A DNA stretch of 64,000 bases from Paracoccaceae bacterium (GTDB lineage: Bacteria; Pseudomonadota; Alphaproteobacteria; Rhodobacterales; Rhodobacteraceae). This document shows positions 9,594 to 20,498 of the stretch, in pieces. Under the pieces are notes generated by a model that saw only the letters and a program-made list of their open reading frames with translations, ran no database searches and had not been told where the DNA came from. Where the stretch lies: positions 62,068 through 126,067 of the forward strand of contig JAPPHA010000006.1 of the NCBI GenBank assembly GCA_028874915.1, read 5' to 3'. A program made the translations under genes and the position numbers. Positions within the stretch are counted from its first letter, which is position 1. Every line of letters starts with the position of its first letter.

Positions 9594-10223
9594 TCAGTCG
9601 ACCAACCCATCGATTTCCCGCTTCTCGACGATTTCGTCAACCAGACCCCAGGCCTTCGCCTCGTCCGCGGACATGAAATTGTCGCGATCCAGGGCCGCCT
9701 CGACATTCTTCAAGTCCTGCCCGGTGTGGGACACGTAGATGCGGTTCAGGCGATCCTTGAGATCAAGGATTTCCCGGGCGTGCAACGCAATATCCGAAGC
9801 GGTTCCCTGAAAGCCGCCCGAAGGCTGATGCAGCATGATCCGACTGTTCGGCAGGGCGTAGCGCATTCCGGGTTCCCCGGCGGCCAGCAGGAGAGCACCC
9901 ATGGATGCCGCCTGTCCGATGCACAGGGTCGAGACCTTTGGTCGAATGTACTGCATCGTGTCGTAAATCGACATGCCAGCCGTCACGATACCACCAGGGC
10001 TGTTTATGTACATGGAAATGTCCTTGGCGGGACTGTCAGCCTCCAGAAACAGCAACTGGGCTACGACCAGTGTTGAGGTCAGATCATCCACAGGACCCGA
10101 AACGAATATGATCCGTTCCTTGAGAAGCCGGGAGTAGATGTCATATGCCCTTTCACCCCGTGAGGTCTGTTCGACAACCATGGGGACGAGCGTATTCGCG
10201 CGGAATTCAGGCGGACGTATCAT
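9594..10223 (-). CDS. clpP: ATP-dependent Clp protease proteolytic subunit ClpP
   Basis: ClpP (209 residues) is the serine peptidase ring of the ClpXP machine in the cytoplasm. The nucleophile is S107 in GQAASMGA and the histidine is H132 in MLHQPSGG; the acid is in the LDRDNFMS region. The N-terminus ([20 protein letters not shown]) is the normal ClpP start, giving the ATG at 10223. An in-frame extension of 17 residues upstream is not family-like. It follows tig by 117 bases and precedes clpX in the same orientation. Confidence 0.97.
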   Translation of the reverse strand: MIRPPEFRANTLVPMVVEQTSRGERAYDIYSRLLKERIIFVSGPVDDLTSTLVVAQLLFLEADSPAKDISMYINSPGGIVTAGMSIYDTMQYIRPKVSTLCIGQAASMGALLLAAGEPGMRYALPNSRIMLHQPSGGFQGTASDIALHAREILDLKDRLNRIYVSHTGQDLKNVEAALDRDNFMSADEAKAWGLVDEIVEKREIDGLVD

Positions 10224-10340
10224 GGCATGGCCTCTGCTTGTCTTTCGGCCGTCAAGTCGCTGGTTCCATTCCAAACGACACAGCCCGTTGGCCGGTCACG
10301 CCGGGGATCCGGGTTCGAGGCCGTTTGAGATTCCGGACTG

Positions 10341-11885
10341 TCAGGTCCCGGTTTCCGTTTCTTCACTGCGCTCGACCGCTTCGGAATGATCGTCGGGTCC
10401 GTCGGTATCATGTATGCTGTCCGGTGCGGCCCCAGTTCGATTTCCCGTGTCGTCGAGATCTTCATACAGACGGTCCAATTCAGCCGGCGTCATCGCTGTG
10501 TCGTTGATCGTCGCACGCGAGAGGATGGAGGCGACAGCCTTGTCTTCGATGCAGTGCTGATGCAGGTCGCGGCGAACATATCCGTTGGTTCGGATCATTT
10601 CCCGGGCCTGGGATGGCGTGCCCAGACCGCCCATGGTTACATACATCCGGTACATATCGTCGTCAGAAACCGAAATCCCCTGTTCCCGGGCGACATCCAT
10701 CAAGAGCAACCCGATCCGGAGCCGGCGGAGGGCAATCCGATGGTGTTCCTCTGTCGGTTCGGGGTCCGTGGGCGCATCGGGAGGACTCTCTGCTGAAGAG
10801 TCGGCCGAGGCCGCCATTCCGGAACTGCCGTCACCGTCCGAAATATCCGACGTGTCTGCAGAGTCCGTTTGGCCCTTGCCCGGCTCGTCGTCGCCCGCAG
10901 ATTCTGAATTCGGGGAGTCTTCAGGCCCGGCGAGGGCTTGCATCACGTCGGCGAGCTCAACGCGATAGAGTCCGTCCGGAACATCAAAGTCCAACCGCGG
11001 CTCGAGCGCGTCAAACAACCGCTGCTTGACTACCACCCTCAATTTTCCGTCATGTTCACGCCGAAGATCGTCTCGAACGTTTTCCCGCAACTCGCCGAGG
11101 GATTCATGGCCGTGGGTCTTCGCCAGGTCGAGATCAATCGGATGCGGTCGGGATTCGCGGATTGCCAGGACTTCGCAACAGAATTCAGCGTTTTTTCCAG
11201 CTACATCCCTGACATGGAAGTCCTCAGGCAAGCGGGCATCAATGGACAGCGTTTCCCCCGCTTTGACACCGACAAGCCCGGATTCCAGTTCCGGAATGAA
11301 TGTTCCCGATCCAAGAATCAGGGGGTAGTCCGTAGCGTTCAGCCGTTCATGTACCTTGCCGTCCACACGGCCCTCGAGGTTAAGGACGACGATGTCATCG
11401 CGGCAAGCACATTGATCCGGTTCCCGATCGACAAATTCTCCCGCCCTCATGGCCAGGACCCCGAGAGCGTCGTCAACAGCGTCGTCGCCAATGGTCACGA
11501 CCGGCCGCTCGAGTTCGACTGACGCGTAATCGAGTTCAGGAATGACCGGCAGGCATTCGTAGGAAAAGGTGACACGCAATTCCTGGTCGCCGGGCGGGCT
11601 CTCCAGTTCGAGACTGGGCCTTTGCGCGGGTCTGTCGTCGGATTCCTCGAAGTGCTTGTCCACAGCGTCTTTGACCATCGTTTCTCGCACTTCGCGTTCA
11701 ACCTGCTTGCCAAACATGGTCCTCAGGACGGCAATCGGTGCCTTGCCCTTCCGAAATCCCCGAATCTCAAGGGTCGGGCGATATTCCTCCAGTTTCTCGA
11801 TGATCCGGGCGTGGACATCCTCGGACGTTGCCGTCAGGACATAGCCTCGCCGCAGGCCGTCATTCAGTGTTTCGGTTATTTGCAT
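10341..11885 (-). CDS. tig: Trigger factor (ribosome-associated chaperone and peptidyl-prolyl isomerase)
   Basis: Trigger factor (514 residues) binds nascent chains at the ribosome exit. The ribosome-binding signature GFRKGKAP lies near residue 45, the FKBP-like domain about 145-230 (VVLNLEGRVDGK, ILGSGTFIPELESGL), and the rest is the helical C-terminal domain. It is longer than the usual 430-450 residues because a Ser/Asp/Glu/Pro-rich stretch of about 65 residues interrupts the C-terminal domain (roughly 317-380, around DEPGKGQTDSADTSDISDGD). The tail is also acidic (EAVERSEETETGT). It is the first gene of tig-clpP-clpX. Confidence 0.95.
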   Translation of the reverse strand: MQITETLNDGLRRGYVLTATSEDVHARIIEKLEEYRPTLEIRGFRKGKAPIAVLRTMFGKQVEREVRETMVKDAVDKHFEESDDRPAQRPSLELESPPGDQELRVTFSYECLPVIPELDYASVELERPVVTIGDDAVDDALGVLAMRAGEFVDREPDQCACRDDIVVLNLEGRVDGKVHERLNATDYPLILGSGTFIPELESGLVGVKAGETLSIDARLPEDFHVRDVAGKNAEFCCEVLAIRESRPHPIDLDLAKTHGHESLGELRENVRDDLRREHDGKLRVVVKQRLFDALEPRLDFDVPDGLYRVELADVMQALAGPEDSPNSESAGDDEPGKGQTDSADTSDISDGDGSSGMAASADSSAESPPDAPTDPEPTEEHHRIALRRLRIGLLLMDVAREQGISVSDDDMYRMYVTMGGLGTPSQAREMIRTNGYVRRDLHQHCIEDKAVASILSRATINDTAMTPAELDRLYEDLDDTGNRTGAAPDSIHDTDGPDDHSEAVERSEETETGT

Positions 11886-11935
11886 GATTGATTCCGGCTC
11901 ATGTCAATTGAATCGTCGTTCGTGATGCATCTGTG

Positions 11936-12020
11936 TGGTGCGGGTGGAGGGACTTGAACCCCCATGCCTCGCGGCGCCAGATCCTAAATCTGGTGCGTCT
12001 ACCTATTCCGCCACACCCGC
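11936..12020 (-). tRNA. tRNA-Leu (anticodon UAG), CCA encoded
   Basis: Read on the minus strand, GCGGGTG pairs with CACCCGC as the acceptor stem. The anticodon arm is CCAGA-TTTAGGA-TCTGG, giving UAG, which reads CUN leucine codons. A variable arm of class II type follows, and the T arm contains GGTTCAAGTCC. CCA is encoded at 11938-11936. It lies between tig and the NAD(P)HX repair gene. Confidence 0.95.
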
Positions 12021-12329
12021 GGAATCCTGAATCGGGCGACCGTCCGGCCGCCCACAACCGCCGGCCTTCTAGCAAAGACAGATTTCCAATGTAAGTGTTG
12101 ATCCACGGTCGCGACAACTGTCAAACATGCGATTTCCCCGCTGGCGTTTCCGGGTTCGGGCCAATTCGAATTTGAGGGCGGATGTGGGAGCCCCGGGTGG
12201 ACCCGGGAATGGACCGGATCAGCCGCGCTCAGGAGGCGGGATGTCGGTGATGAGCGTCGTCCGAAAGGAATTCCATGTCGGGAAGACGCGGCATCGGGTG
12301 ATCGACCGAATGGGCTCGAAGGGTTCAGA
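12021..12329. other. Intergenic stretch without a recognisable gene
   Basis: The 309 bases between tRNA-Leu and the end of the NAD(P)HX repair gene hold no convincing reading frame. A tRNA promoter must lie close upstream of the tRNA on the minus strand (about 12050-12080), where an AT-richer patch (caaagacagatttccaatgtaag) is visible, but I could not assign -10 and -35 boxes with confidence. Confidence 0.4.
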
Positions 12330-14531
<2,202 letters not shown>

Positions 14532-14586
14532 CCTTCAGGCAACTTGTGGATTTCCTGCCTGCCAAACTTGATCAAGGAATACAAAG

Positions 14587-15993
14587 ATGAGCGCCAGTGA
14601 ACTCCTGAACATGATTTCCGAAAACGAAGCGGACTACGTTGATCTTCGTTTCACCGATCCTCGTGGCAAGCTTCAGCATGTCACGATATCGGCCGATAAG
14701 GTCGATGAGGACTTCCTCGAGGAAGGCATGATGTTCGACGGCTCCTCCATCGCGGGATGGAAGTCTATCGATCAGTCGGACATGAAGCTAATGCCGGACA
14801 CCGAGTCGGGCTATGTCGATCCGTTCTATGCGGAACGGACTGTTGCCGTTCATTGTTCTGTGGTGGAGCCGGATACCGGTGAAGCCTATGAGCGGGACCC
14901 GAGAAGCACATCCCAGAAGGCGGAGGCCTATCTGGAGTTTACGGGAATTGGCGACGCCTGCTTCGTCGGTCCGGAGGCCGAGTTCTTTGTCTTTGACGAC
15001 GTCCGTTTCTCCAATACTATCAACAAGGTATCATACGAAATTGATGCCGTTGATGCGTCCTGGAACAGCGATACCTTTTACGAGACGGGCAACACCGGTC
15101 ATCGACCCGGGGTCAAGGGCGGCTACTTCCCGGTGAATCCGGTCGACGCGTCACAGGACCTGCGTTCGGAAATGCTGAGCACGATGAGACGCATGGGTAT
15201 GAATGTGGACAAGCACCACCACGAGGTTGCCTCGTGCCAGCACGAACTTGGACTCATTCACAGCACGCTGACCCGTCAGGGAGACGAGTTGCAGAAGTAC
15301 AAATACGTCATTCACAACGTCGCGCACGCCTACGGCAAGTCCGCGACCTTCATGCCGAAACCCGTCGCCGGCGACAACGGAACGGGGATGCATGTCAATT
15401 TCTCGATCTGGAAAGGCGGCAAAACGATTCTCGCGGGCGACAAATATGCCGACCTGTCTCAGGATGCGCTTTACTGCATCGGCGGCATCCTCAAGCATGC
15501 GAAAGCGCTCAATGCCTTTACGAATCCGGGTACGAACAGCTACAAGCGGTTGATTCCGGGATTTGAAGCGCCCGTTCTTCGTGCCTATTCTGCGCGAAAC
15601 CGTTCAGGCTGTGTCCGAATTCCCTGGACCGGGTCGCCAAACGCCAAGCGCATTGAGGCCCGCTTCCCTGATCCGTCAGCCAACCCCTATTTCTGCTTCG
15701 CCTCGCTGCTGATGGCGGCGATCGACGGCATCAGAAACCGGATCGATCCCGGTGAAGCGATGGACAAGGATCTCTACGACCTTCCTCCCGAGGAACTCGC
15801 CGGGATTCCCACTGTCTGTGCTTCCCTGCGGGAAGCCCTTGAGTCCCTGGAAGCCGACAAGGAGTTCCTTCTCACAGGCGACGTTTTCACGGAGGATCAG
15901 ATTGCCGGCTACATGGAGCTGAAGTGGGAAGAAATTTACAACTTTGAGCACACGCCCCATCCGGTCGAATTCGAGATGTATTACAGTTGCTGA
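14587..15993 (+). CDS. glnA: Glutamine synthetase, type I
   Basis: The 468-residue enzyme makes glutamine from glutamate, ammonia and ATP as a dodecamer. Family motifs include FDGSSIAGW, the KPVAGDNGTGMHVNFS substrate loop and NRSGCVRIPW. Y397 in DKDLYDLPPEE is exactly at the classical adenylylation position, so the activity should be controlled by GlnE under PII. ATG at 14587 follows glnB closely. A strong Rho-independent terminator lies about 60 bases after the stop. Confidence 0.97.
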   Translation: MSASELLNMISENEADYVDLRFTDPRGKLQHVTISADKVDEDFLEEGMMFDGSSIAGWKSIDQSDMKLMPDTESGYVDPFYAERTVAVHCSVVEPDTGEAYERDPRSTSQKAEAYLEFTGIGDACFVGPEAEFFVFDDVRFSNTINKVSYEIDAVDASWNSDTFYETGNTGHRPGVKGGYFPVNPVDASQDLRSEMLSTMRRMGMNVDKHHHEVASCQHELGLIHSTLTRQGDELQKYKYVIHNVAHAYGKSATFMPKPVAGDNGTGMHVNFSIWKGGKTILAGDKYADLSQDALYCIGGILKHAKALNAFTNPGTNSYKRLIPGFEAPVLRAYSARNRSGCVRIPWTGSPNAKRIEARFPDPSANPYFCFASLLMAAIDGIRNRIDPGEAMDKDLYDLPPEELAGIPTVCASLREALESLEADKEFLLTGDVFTEDQIAGYMELKWEEIYNFEHTPHPVEFEMYYSC

Positions 15994-16053
15994 TTTGACC
16001 GGACGACGGCGGTCGCCTATTTGGCCGCCGCACAATGCGCGCCGTGGTTGGTC

Positions 16054-16080
16054 AAGGCCCCCGGGTTCGGGGGCCTTTTC
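16054..16080 (+). terminator. Rho-independent terminator of glnB-glnA
   Basis: A perfect nine-base stem (AAGGCCCCC with GGGGGCCTT) encloses the loop GGGTTC and is followed by TTCG. It lies 61 bases after the glnA stop codon. Confidence 0.85.
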
Positions 16081-16229
16081 GTTCATGGGCGGAATCGGCG
16101 TTCTCGGGCTGTCGACATGAAGCATGCCCAGTCGAGAGCGTCGCAGCAGCACTGCCTGGGTCTCTTGTCCAGAACCATTCGGGTTGATTTCGCACCCCGT
16201 TTCACTCGGCCATCAGAGCCCGGATTCCG

Positions 16230-16244
16230 GGGGGGGGGGGGGGG
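16230..16244. repeat. 15-base poly-G tract
   Basis: An uninterrupted run of 15 G lies between the convergent ends of glnA and the N-demethylase-like gene, 52 bases beyond the stop codon of the latter. It is the longest homopolymer I noticed. Its length may vary between cells or be a sequencing artefact. Confidence 0.9.
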
Positions 16245-16296
16245 TGGGCCGCAGTCCGGACCTGTGCGGTCATCAGGCAATCGCCATCCGTTCGAA

Positions 16297-17127
16297 TCAC
16301 CGGTCGGTCGGCCCGGGTCGTGACGCGACGAACTCGGCAGCGCCTGCAGCTCTCGTTTCCTCGACCACCCATGTGTGAATGCCGAAGACCACGGCCCGGG
16401 TGGACCGAAGCTTGACGAGCGTCTGGCGTTCGACCCGGATCCACCGTTTGCCCGGCCCGAACCTTCGGCGGCGGTCGGACGCACTCCGGGGCTGGAACAG
16501 GTCCGGATTCAGATAGACCAGAGTGTTGGCACGCCAGAGCGGGCGCTCCGGCGGAAGCCGGTCGAATACGCGTTGGACGCCACGGGCGACGCGGTCATCG
16601 TAACTCACGACAGGGCCGTGAATTCGGGTCAGTGGCAGCCCCATCTTTTCGGAGAGCAGCCAGCCAGCCGGAAAGCAGAGGATGGCTCCGGTCAACACGT
16701 GTTCGTGTTTCTGACGCTGAAGAATGCAGAAGTCTTCCTGGACCAGCTGTCCTGCAACCAAGAGGGGATGTCTGTTTCCGTCCACAGCAACGAGAACACC
16801 GTCTGGCCGTCTGACGTCATTTCCATTGCGAGAGTAACCGGGACACGAAAGAACGGCTTCCAGAACCCGGTCACGAAGTTCGGTGGCGGCGGCCTCAGCT
16901 CCACGCTCACAGGCAAGGACGCTGTCGAACCGGGTCCGGAGCAGATGGTCCCGATAAGCCATCTGTTCGCGGAAACACTCGTCCTTCACCAGCCAGTCAT
17001 CGAACGCAAGTGGGTTGAGCCCCGGAAGACGTCGGGTGCGTTCTTCGGTCCAGGGGCGTACGGGCAAGGTCGTTTGACAGATTTCCGAGAAATCGGCTCG
17101 CATGCGGTCTTTGTCCATTAACGACAT
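16297..17127 (-). CDS. Heme-dependent oxidative N-demethylase alpha-subunit-like protein (DUF3445)
   Basis: This protein of 276 residues resembles the HODM alpha-subunit-like family (DUF3445). Family features are LPVRPWTEERTRRLPGLNPL near the start, a central LVQEDFCIL, AGAILCFPAGWLLSEKMGLPL (the strongest motif) with IHGPVVSY, and a C-terminal LRVERQTLVKL-type block (here WIRVERQTLVKLRSTRAVVFGIHTW). Known members oxidatively demethylate small amines such as dimethylamine, using heme and an electron-transfer partner. No partner ferredoxin/reductase subunit is visible in the window. It is transcribed away from dddP across a 183-base shared promoter region. The substrate is unknown; an osmolyte amine is inferred from context. 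Confidence 0.8.
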   Translation of the reverse strand: MSLMDKDRMRADFSEICQTTLPVRPWTEERTRRLPGLNPLAFDDWLVKDECFREQMAYRDHLLRTRFDSVLACERGAEAAATELRDRVLEAVLSCPGYSRNGNDVRRPDGVLVAVDGNRHPLLVAGQLVQEDFCILQRQKHEHVLTGAILCFPAGWLLSEKMGLPLTRIHGPVVSYDDRVARGVQRVFDRLPPERPLWRANTLVYLNPDLFQPRSASDRRRRFGPGKRWIRVERQTLVKLRSTRAVVFGIHTWVVEETRAAGAAEFVASRPGPTDR

Positions 17128-17310
17128 GAATCCTGCAAGACCCGACGCAAACGGACTGCATCACGCCGTGAATCGAATCAAAAAGCAGAATGACCGACCC
17201 GGGATTCGCAGGTCGAATGCCCGTGCTCGGTTCGGAAATGACGACGGTCGAACGGCGCGGATGGAAACCGGTTCGTGCGGTCGCCAGGATACCGGAGGCA
17301 GACAGGTCCA

Positions 17311-18639
17311 ATGAACATGACGGAACCTTATCGCCGCAAGATTGATCCCTGCCGGGGACGCAGCCTCGGGGATGGATCCCCCAACGACAACGACAGGCTG
17401 GAAATCGGGCCGACCCAATTGGCATTTCGCGAATGGGAGGAATCCGGGCTTTCATTGCCCAATCTGGCGCGAATGCGCGAATACCGGTGGAACCGTCTGA
17501 CGCAGCACGTCGTCGAACGTGATTATGGCGGACTCCTCTTGTTCGATCCGCTCAACATTCGCTATGCGACCGACACCACAAACATGCAGTTGTGGAATAC
17601 TCACAATCCGTTCAGGGCCGTGTTGGTCTGCGCCGATGGCTACATGGTGATCTGGGATTACAAGAATTCACCGTTCCTGTCCGAATTCAATCCGCTGGTC
17701 CGGGAGCGGAGAACGGGAGCGGCATTGTTTTATTTCACGGCCGGAGACATGGCCGAACGGGACGCCGAAAGCTTTGCAGGGCAAGTCCGAGAACTGATGG
17801 ATTGCCACGCCGGCAGCAATCGGAGGCTTGCGGTTGACAAGATCATGGTTTCGGGACTCCGGGCTCTCGAGTCTGCGGGATTCGAGATCATGGACGGCGA
17901 GGAAGTCACTGAAAAGTCGCGATCGATCAAAGGCGCGGACGACATTCTGGCCATGCGATGTGCGCATGATTCCTGCGACAAGGCCGTCGCCGCGATGCGG
18001 GACGCCGCGGTTCCGGGCATGTCGGAGGATGAAATCTGGGCGGTCCTCCATGCCGAGAACATCCGCCGGGGCGGCGAATGGATCGAGACTCGCCTCCTCT
18101 CCAGCGGCCCCCGAACCAATCCATGGTTCCAGGAATGCGGACCACGGCAACTGCAAAACAACGAGATCCTGGCCCTGGATACCGACTTGGTCGGGTGTTA
18201 CGGCATGTGTATCGACATTTCGCGGACTTTCTGGATTGGTGACGTCAAACCAAGGGACGACATGATCTACGCTATGAACCATGGCGTGGATCACATCAGG
18301 GAGAACATGGCGCTTCTGGCGCCGGGTGTGAGTTTTCGGGAACTCACATTTGGCGGACACCAACTTGACGACATCTATTGGAAGCAGAAATACGGTGTCA
18401 AAATGCATGGTGTGGGCCTCTGCGACGAGTGGCCGGCAATCGTCTACCCGGATCGGTATGACCCGAAGGCCTTCGACTATGTTCTGGAACCGGGCATGGT
18501 CCTCTGTGTCGAAGCGTTGATCAGCCCGGAAGGTGGCGACTTTTCGATCAAGCTTGAGGATCAAGTCCTTGTCACGGAAAACGGACACGAAAACCTCACG
18601 AGCTTTCCTTTCGATGCCGCTCTTATGGGAAACACCTGA
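17311..18639 (+). CDS. dddP: Dimethylsulfoniopropionate lyase DddP
   Basis: This member of the M24 metallopeptidase fold (442 residues) cleaves DMSP to dimethyl sulfide and acrylate. It follows DddP closely along its length (RKIDPCRG, NDNDRLEIGPTQLAF, MQLWNTHNPFRAVLVCADG, HGVGLCDEWP). The metal ligands expected from the published DddP structure (recalled as D295, D297, D307, H371, E406, E421) appear here as D290, D292, D302, H366, E401 and E416, a constant offset of five. Ordinary prolidases lack the N-terminal DddP signature. The ATG at 17311 is used; GGAGG lies 13 bases upstream, and ATG 17317 is an alternative. It is followed by the mttB-like gene in the same direction. Confidence 0.95.
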   Translation: MNMTEPYRRKIDPCRGRSLGDGSPNDNDRLEIGPTQLAFREWEESGLSLPNLARMREYRWNRLTQHVVERDYGGLLLFDPLNIRYATDTTNMQLWNTHNPFRAVLVCADGYMVIWDYKNSPFLSEFNPLVRERRTGAALFYFTAGDMAERDAESFAGQVRELMDCHAGSNRRLAVDKIMVSGLRALESAGFEIMDGEEVTEKSRSIKGADDILAMRCAHDSCDKAVAAMRDAAVPGMSEDEIWAVLHAENIRRGGEWIETRLLSSGPRTNPWFQECGPRQLQNNEILALDTDLVGCYGMCIDISRTFWIGDVKPRDDMIYAMNHGVDHIRENMALLAPGVSFRELTFGGHQLDDIYWKQKYGVKMHGVGLCDEWPAIVYPDRYDPKAFDYVLEPGMVLCVEALISPEGGDFSIKLEDQVLVTENGHENLTSFPFDAALMGNT

Positions 18640-18833
18640 CCAACATTGCGATCGAGCACTCGCGGTCCCCGGACCCACAAATCGGATTCCACGGTGACCC
18701 GCAGCGTGTTCCGAGGCCATGCTCAAGACCGGACTGGCCGAATCTCAACCACTGATCCAGACGCGTGCAGATTCTCCGCGGGATCCGTGTCTCATGTGGG
18801 ACCCGGGCGAGGACGGCACAGTTGGTCATTTCG

Positions 18834-20498
18834 ATGACGGCGACATCGGGGTCGGGGTCGGGGTCGGGGTCGGGCAGCAACAGCGTCGACAGCAACCGAA
18901 AAGACGATCGGTTTGCAGACCTGCGCCACCGGCGCCGTCGTCCACGCACATCACGGCGGCCCGTCCGTCAACGGTCATCGGCAGGCACACGTCCCGACCC
19001 ACGGGCCCGAATGGCCGGCGGGAGCCGAATCTCCGCCCCCTATCACCCCCTTACCGCTATCGATGTTCTCAAGATACACCGTTCGGCCCTCGACTTGCTG
19101 GGCCGGGTTGGCATGGCATCGCCGACGCCACGGGTTGCCGAACTCGCGGTGGCACGTGGATGCCGGATCGATGACCGGGGACGGTTGATGTTCCCACCAG
19201 CGCTTCTCGAGGACATCATTGATTCGGCGGCGAAGCGATTCATCGTGCATGGACGCGACCCGGCTTTCGACTTTGTGGCGGTCAACGGTTCAGTCAACTT
19301 TTGCACAGGCGGGGCAGCGGTAACGATGCTCGACATCGGGACCCGCTGTTACCGTCCGAGCACACTCACCGATCTTTATGACCTTTCCCGCCTGTGTGAC
19401 ACGCTCGAGAACATTCAGTGGTTCACCCGTCCCGTGGTCGCAACCGACATCACCGACGAATTCGAACTCGACGTCAACACCGTCTATGCATCTGCAGCCG
19501 GCACGCGCAAACACATCGCGGGAAGCCTTTCCCGGGGTGATCATGTCCATCGATTGCTCCCGCTCCTCGACGAACTGGCCGGCGGCGAAGGCCGGTTTTC
19601 CAAACGACCGTTCTTTACCGTCCATGCGACCGATGTGGTCTCTCCCATGCGATTTTCGCGCGAAGGTCTGGACGTGATATGCGCCGCCATCGACATCGGC
19701 ATGCCTGTCCATGTCCAGACCGGTCCCCAGGCTGGCGCTACCGCGCCGGCGACCCTTGCCGGAACCCTTGCGCAAATCTGCGCCGAAGGGCTGGCTTCGC
19801 TCGCCGTCGTGAACATTCTGCGCCCCGGCCATCCTGCCATCCTGGGCAACTGGGCCTTCGTCACGGACCTCCGGACGGGCGCCTTTACTGGAGGCAGTGG
19901 AGAGGCCGCTTTGCTCGCTGCCGCGTCCGGACAGATGTCCGCATTTTACGGGGTTCCCGGCGGCATGGGCGCAGGAATGTCCGACAGCAAGGTTCCGGAT
20001 GGCCAATCCGGTTTCGAGAAGGCCCTGACGCTTTGCCTTGCGGCCCTATCCGGTTCGGGAATGGTTTTTGAGTCGGCAGGGATGTTGGCCAGTCTTCTTG
20101 GCTGTTCCTTCGAGTCGATGGTCATTGATGACGAAATGCTGTCGGTCATCCGGCGCATCGCACGAGGAATCGAGGTCAACGACGAAACTCTGGCCGTCGA
20201 ACAGATCACCGAAGTGATCGACGGCGCTGGGCATTTTCTGGGCGAACCCCAGACCCTCGAGGTTATGGAAACGGAATTCATCTATCCTCGTCTCTCCGAC
20301 CGCCTTTCGCCGGACGCATGGATTCTCGACGGCGGACGGGATCTGTGGGACCGGGCCCGAGAGGAAGCCGTCGCCGTTCTGGAGACCCATTACCCGAAAT
20401 ACGTCGAAGCTGACGTCGACGACCGAATTCGCGCGGCCTGCCCGATACGCCTGAATCCTGTATGGCATCGGCCGGCAGGCCGACGAGAGTACCGGTGA
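18834..20498 (+). CDS. MttB-family (trimethylamine methyltransferase-like) protein without pyrrolysine
   Basis: A protein of 554 residues from ATG 18834. The body from about residue 70 is a full MttB-superfamily TIM barrel (YHPLTAIDVLKIHRSALDLL, FCTGGAAVTMLD, TGGSGEAALLAAASGQMSAFYG, GMGAGMSDSKVPDGQSGFEKA). There is no in-frame amber codon, so it is a non-pyrrolysine member. In anaerobes such proteins move methyl groups from glycine betaine, proline betaine or carnitine to a corrinoid protein; aerobic alphaproteobacterial members are largely uncharacterised. No corrinoid protein is nearby. The N-terminus has a Gly-Ser run and Arg-rich stretch, so the true start is uncertain. It overlaps the next gene by GTGA. 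Confidence 0.85.
   Translation: MTATSGSGSGSGSGSNSVDSNRKDDRFADLRHRRRRPRTSRRPVRQRSSAGTRPDPRARMAGGSRISAPYHPLTAIDVLKIHRSALDLLGRVGMASPTPRVAELAVARGCRIDDRGRLMFPPALLEDIIDSAAKRFIVHGRDPAFDFVAVNGSVNFCTGGAAVTMLDIGTRCYRPSTLTDLYDLSRLCDTLENIQWFTRPVVATDITDEFELDVNTVYASAAGTRKHIAGSLSRGDHVHRLLPLLDELAGGEGRFSKRPFFTVHATDVVSPMRFSREGLDVICAAIDIGMPVHVQTGPQAGATAPATLAGTLAQICAEGLASLAVVNILRPGHPAILGNWAFVTDLRTGAFTGGSGEAALLAAASGQMSAFYGVPGGMGAGMSDSKVPDGQSGFEKALTLCLAALSGSGMVFESAGMLASLLGCSFESMVIDDEMLSVIRRIARGIEVNDETLAVEQITEVIDGAGHFLGEPQTLEVMETEFIYPRLSDRLSPDAWILDGGRDLWDRAREEAVAVLETHYPKYVEADVDDRIRAACPIRLNPVWHRPAGRREYR
18848..18874 (+). repeat. GGGGTC hexanucleotide repeat, 4.5 copies
   Basis: Four perfect GGGGTC units plus GGG lie in the first codons of the MttB-like gene and encode a Gly-Ser repeat (residues 6-14). 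Copy-number change would be in frame. If translation starts downstream, the repeat is in the leader instead. Confidence 0.9.

Noticed and set aside
17668-18726. Long minus-strand frame inside dddP
   Set aside because: Antisense shadow of the DMSP lyase gene; no ribosome site or similarity.
18834-20498. Pyrrolysine-containing MttB
   Set aside because: No in-frame TAG interrupts the coding frame, so this is a non-pyrrolysine member.
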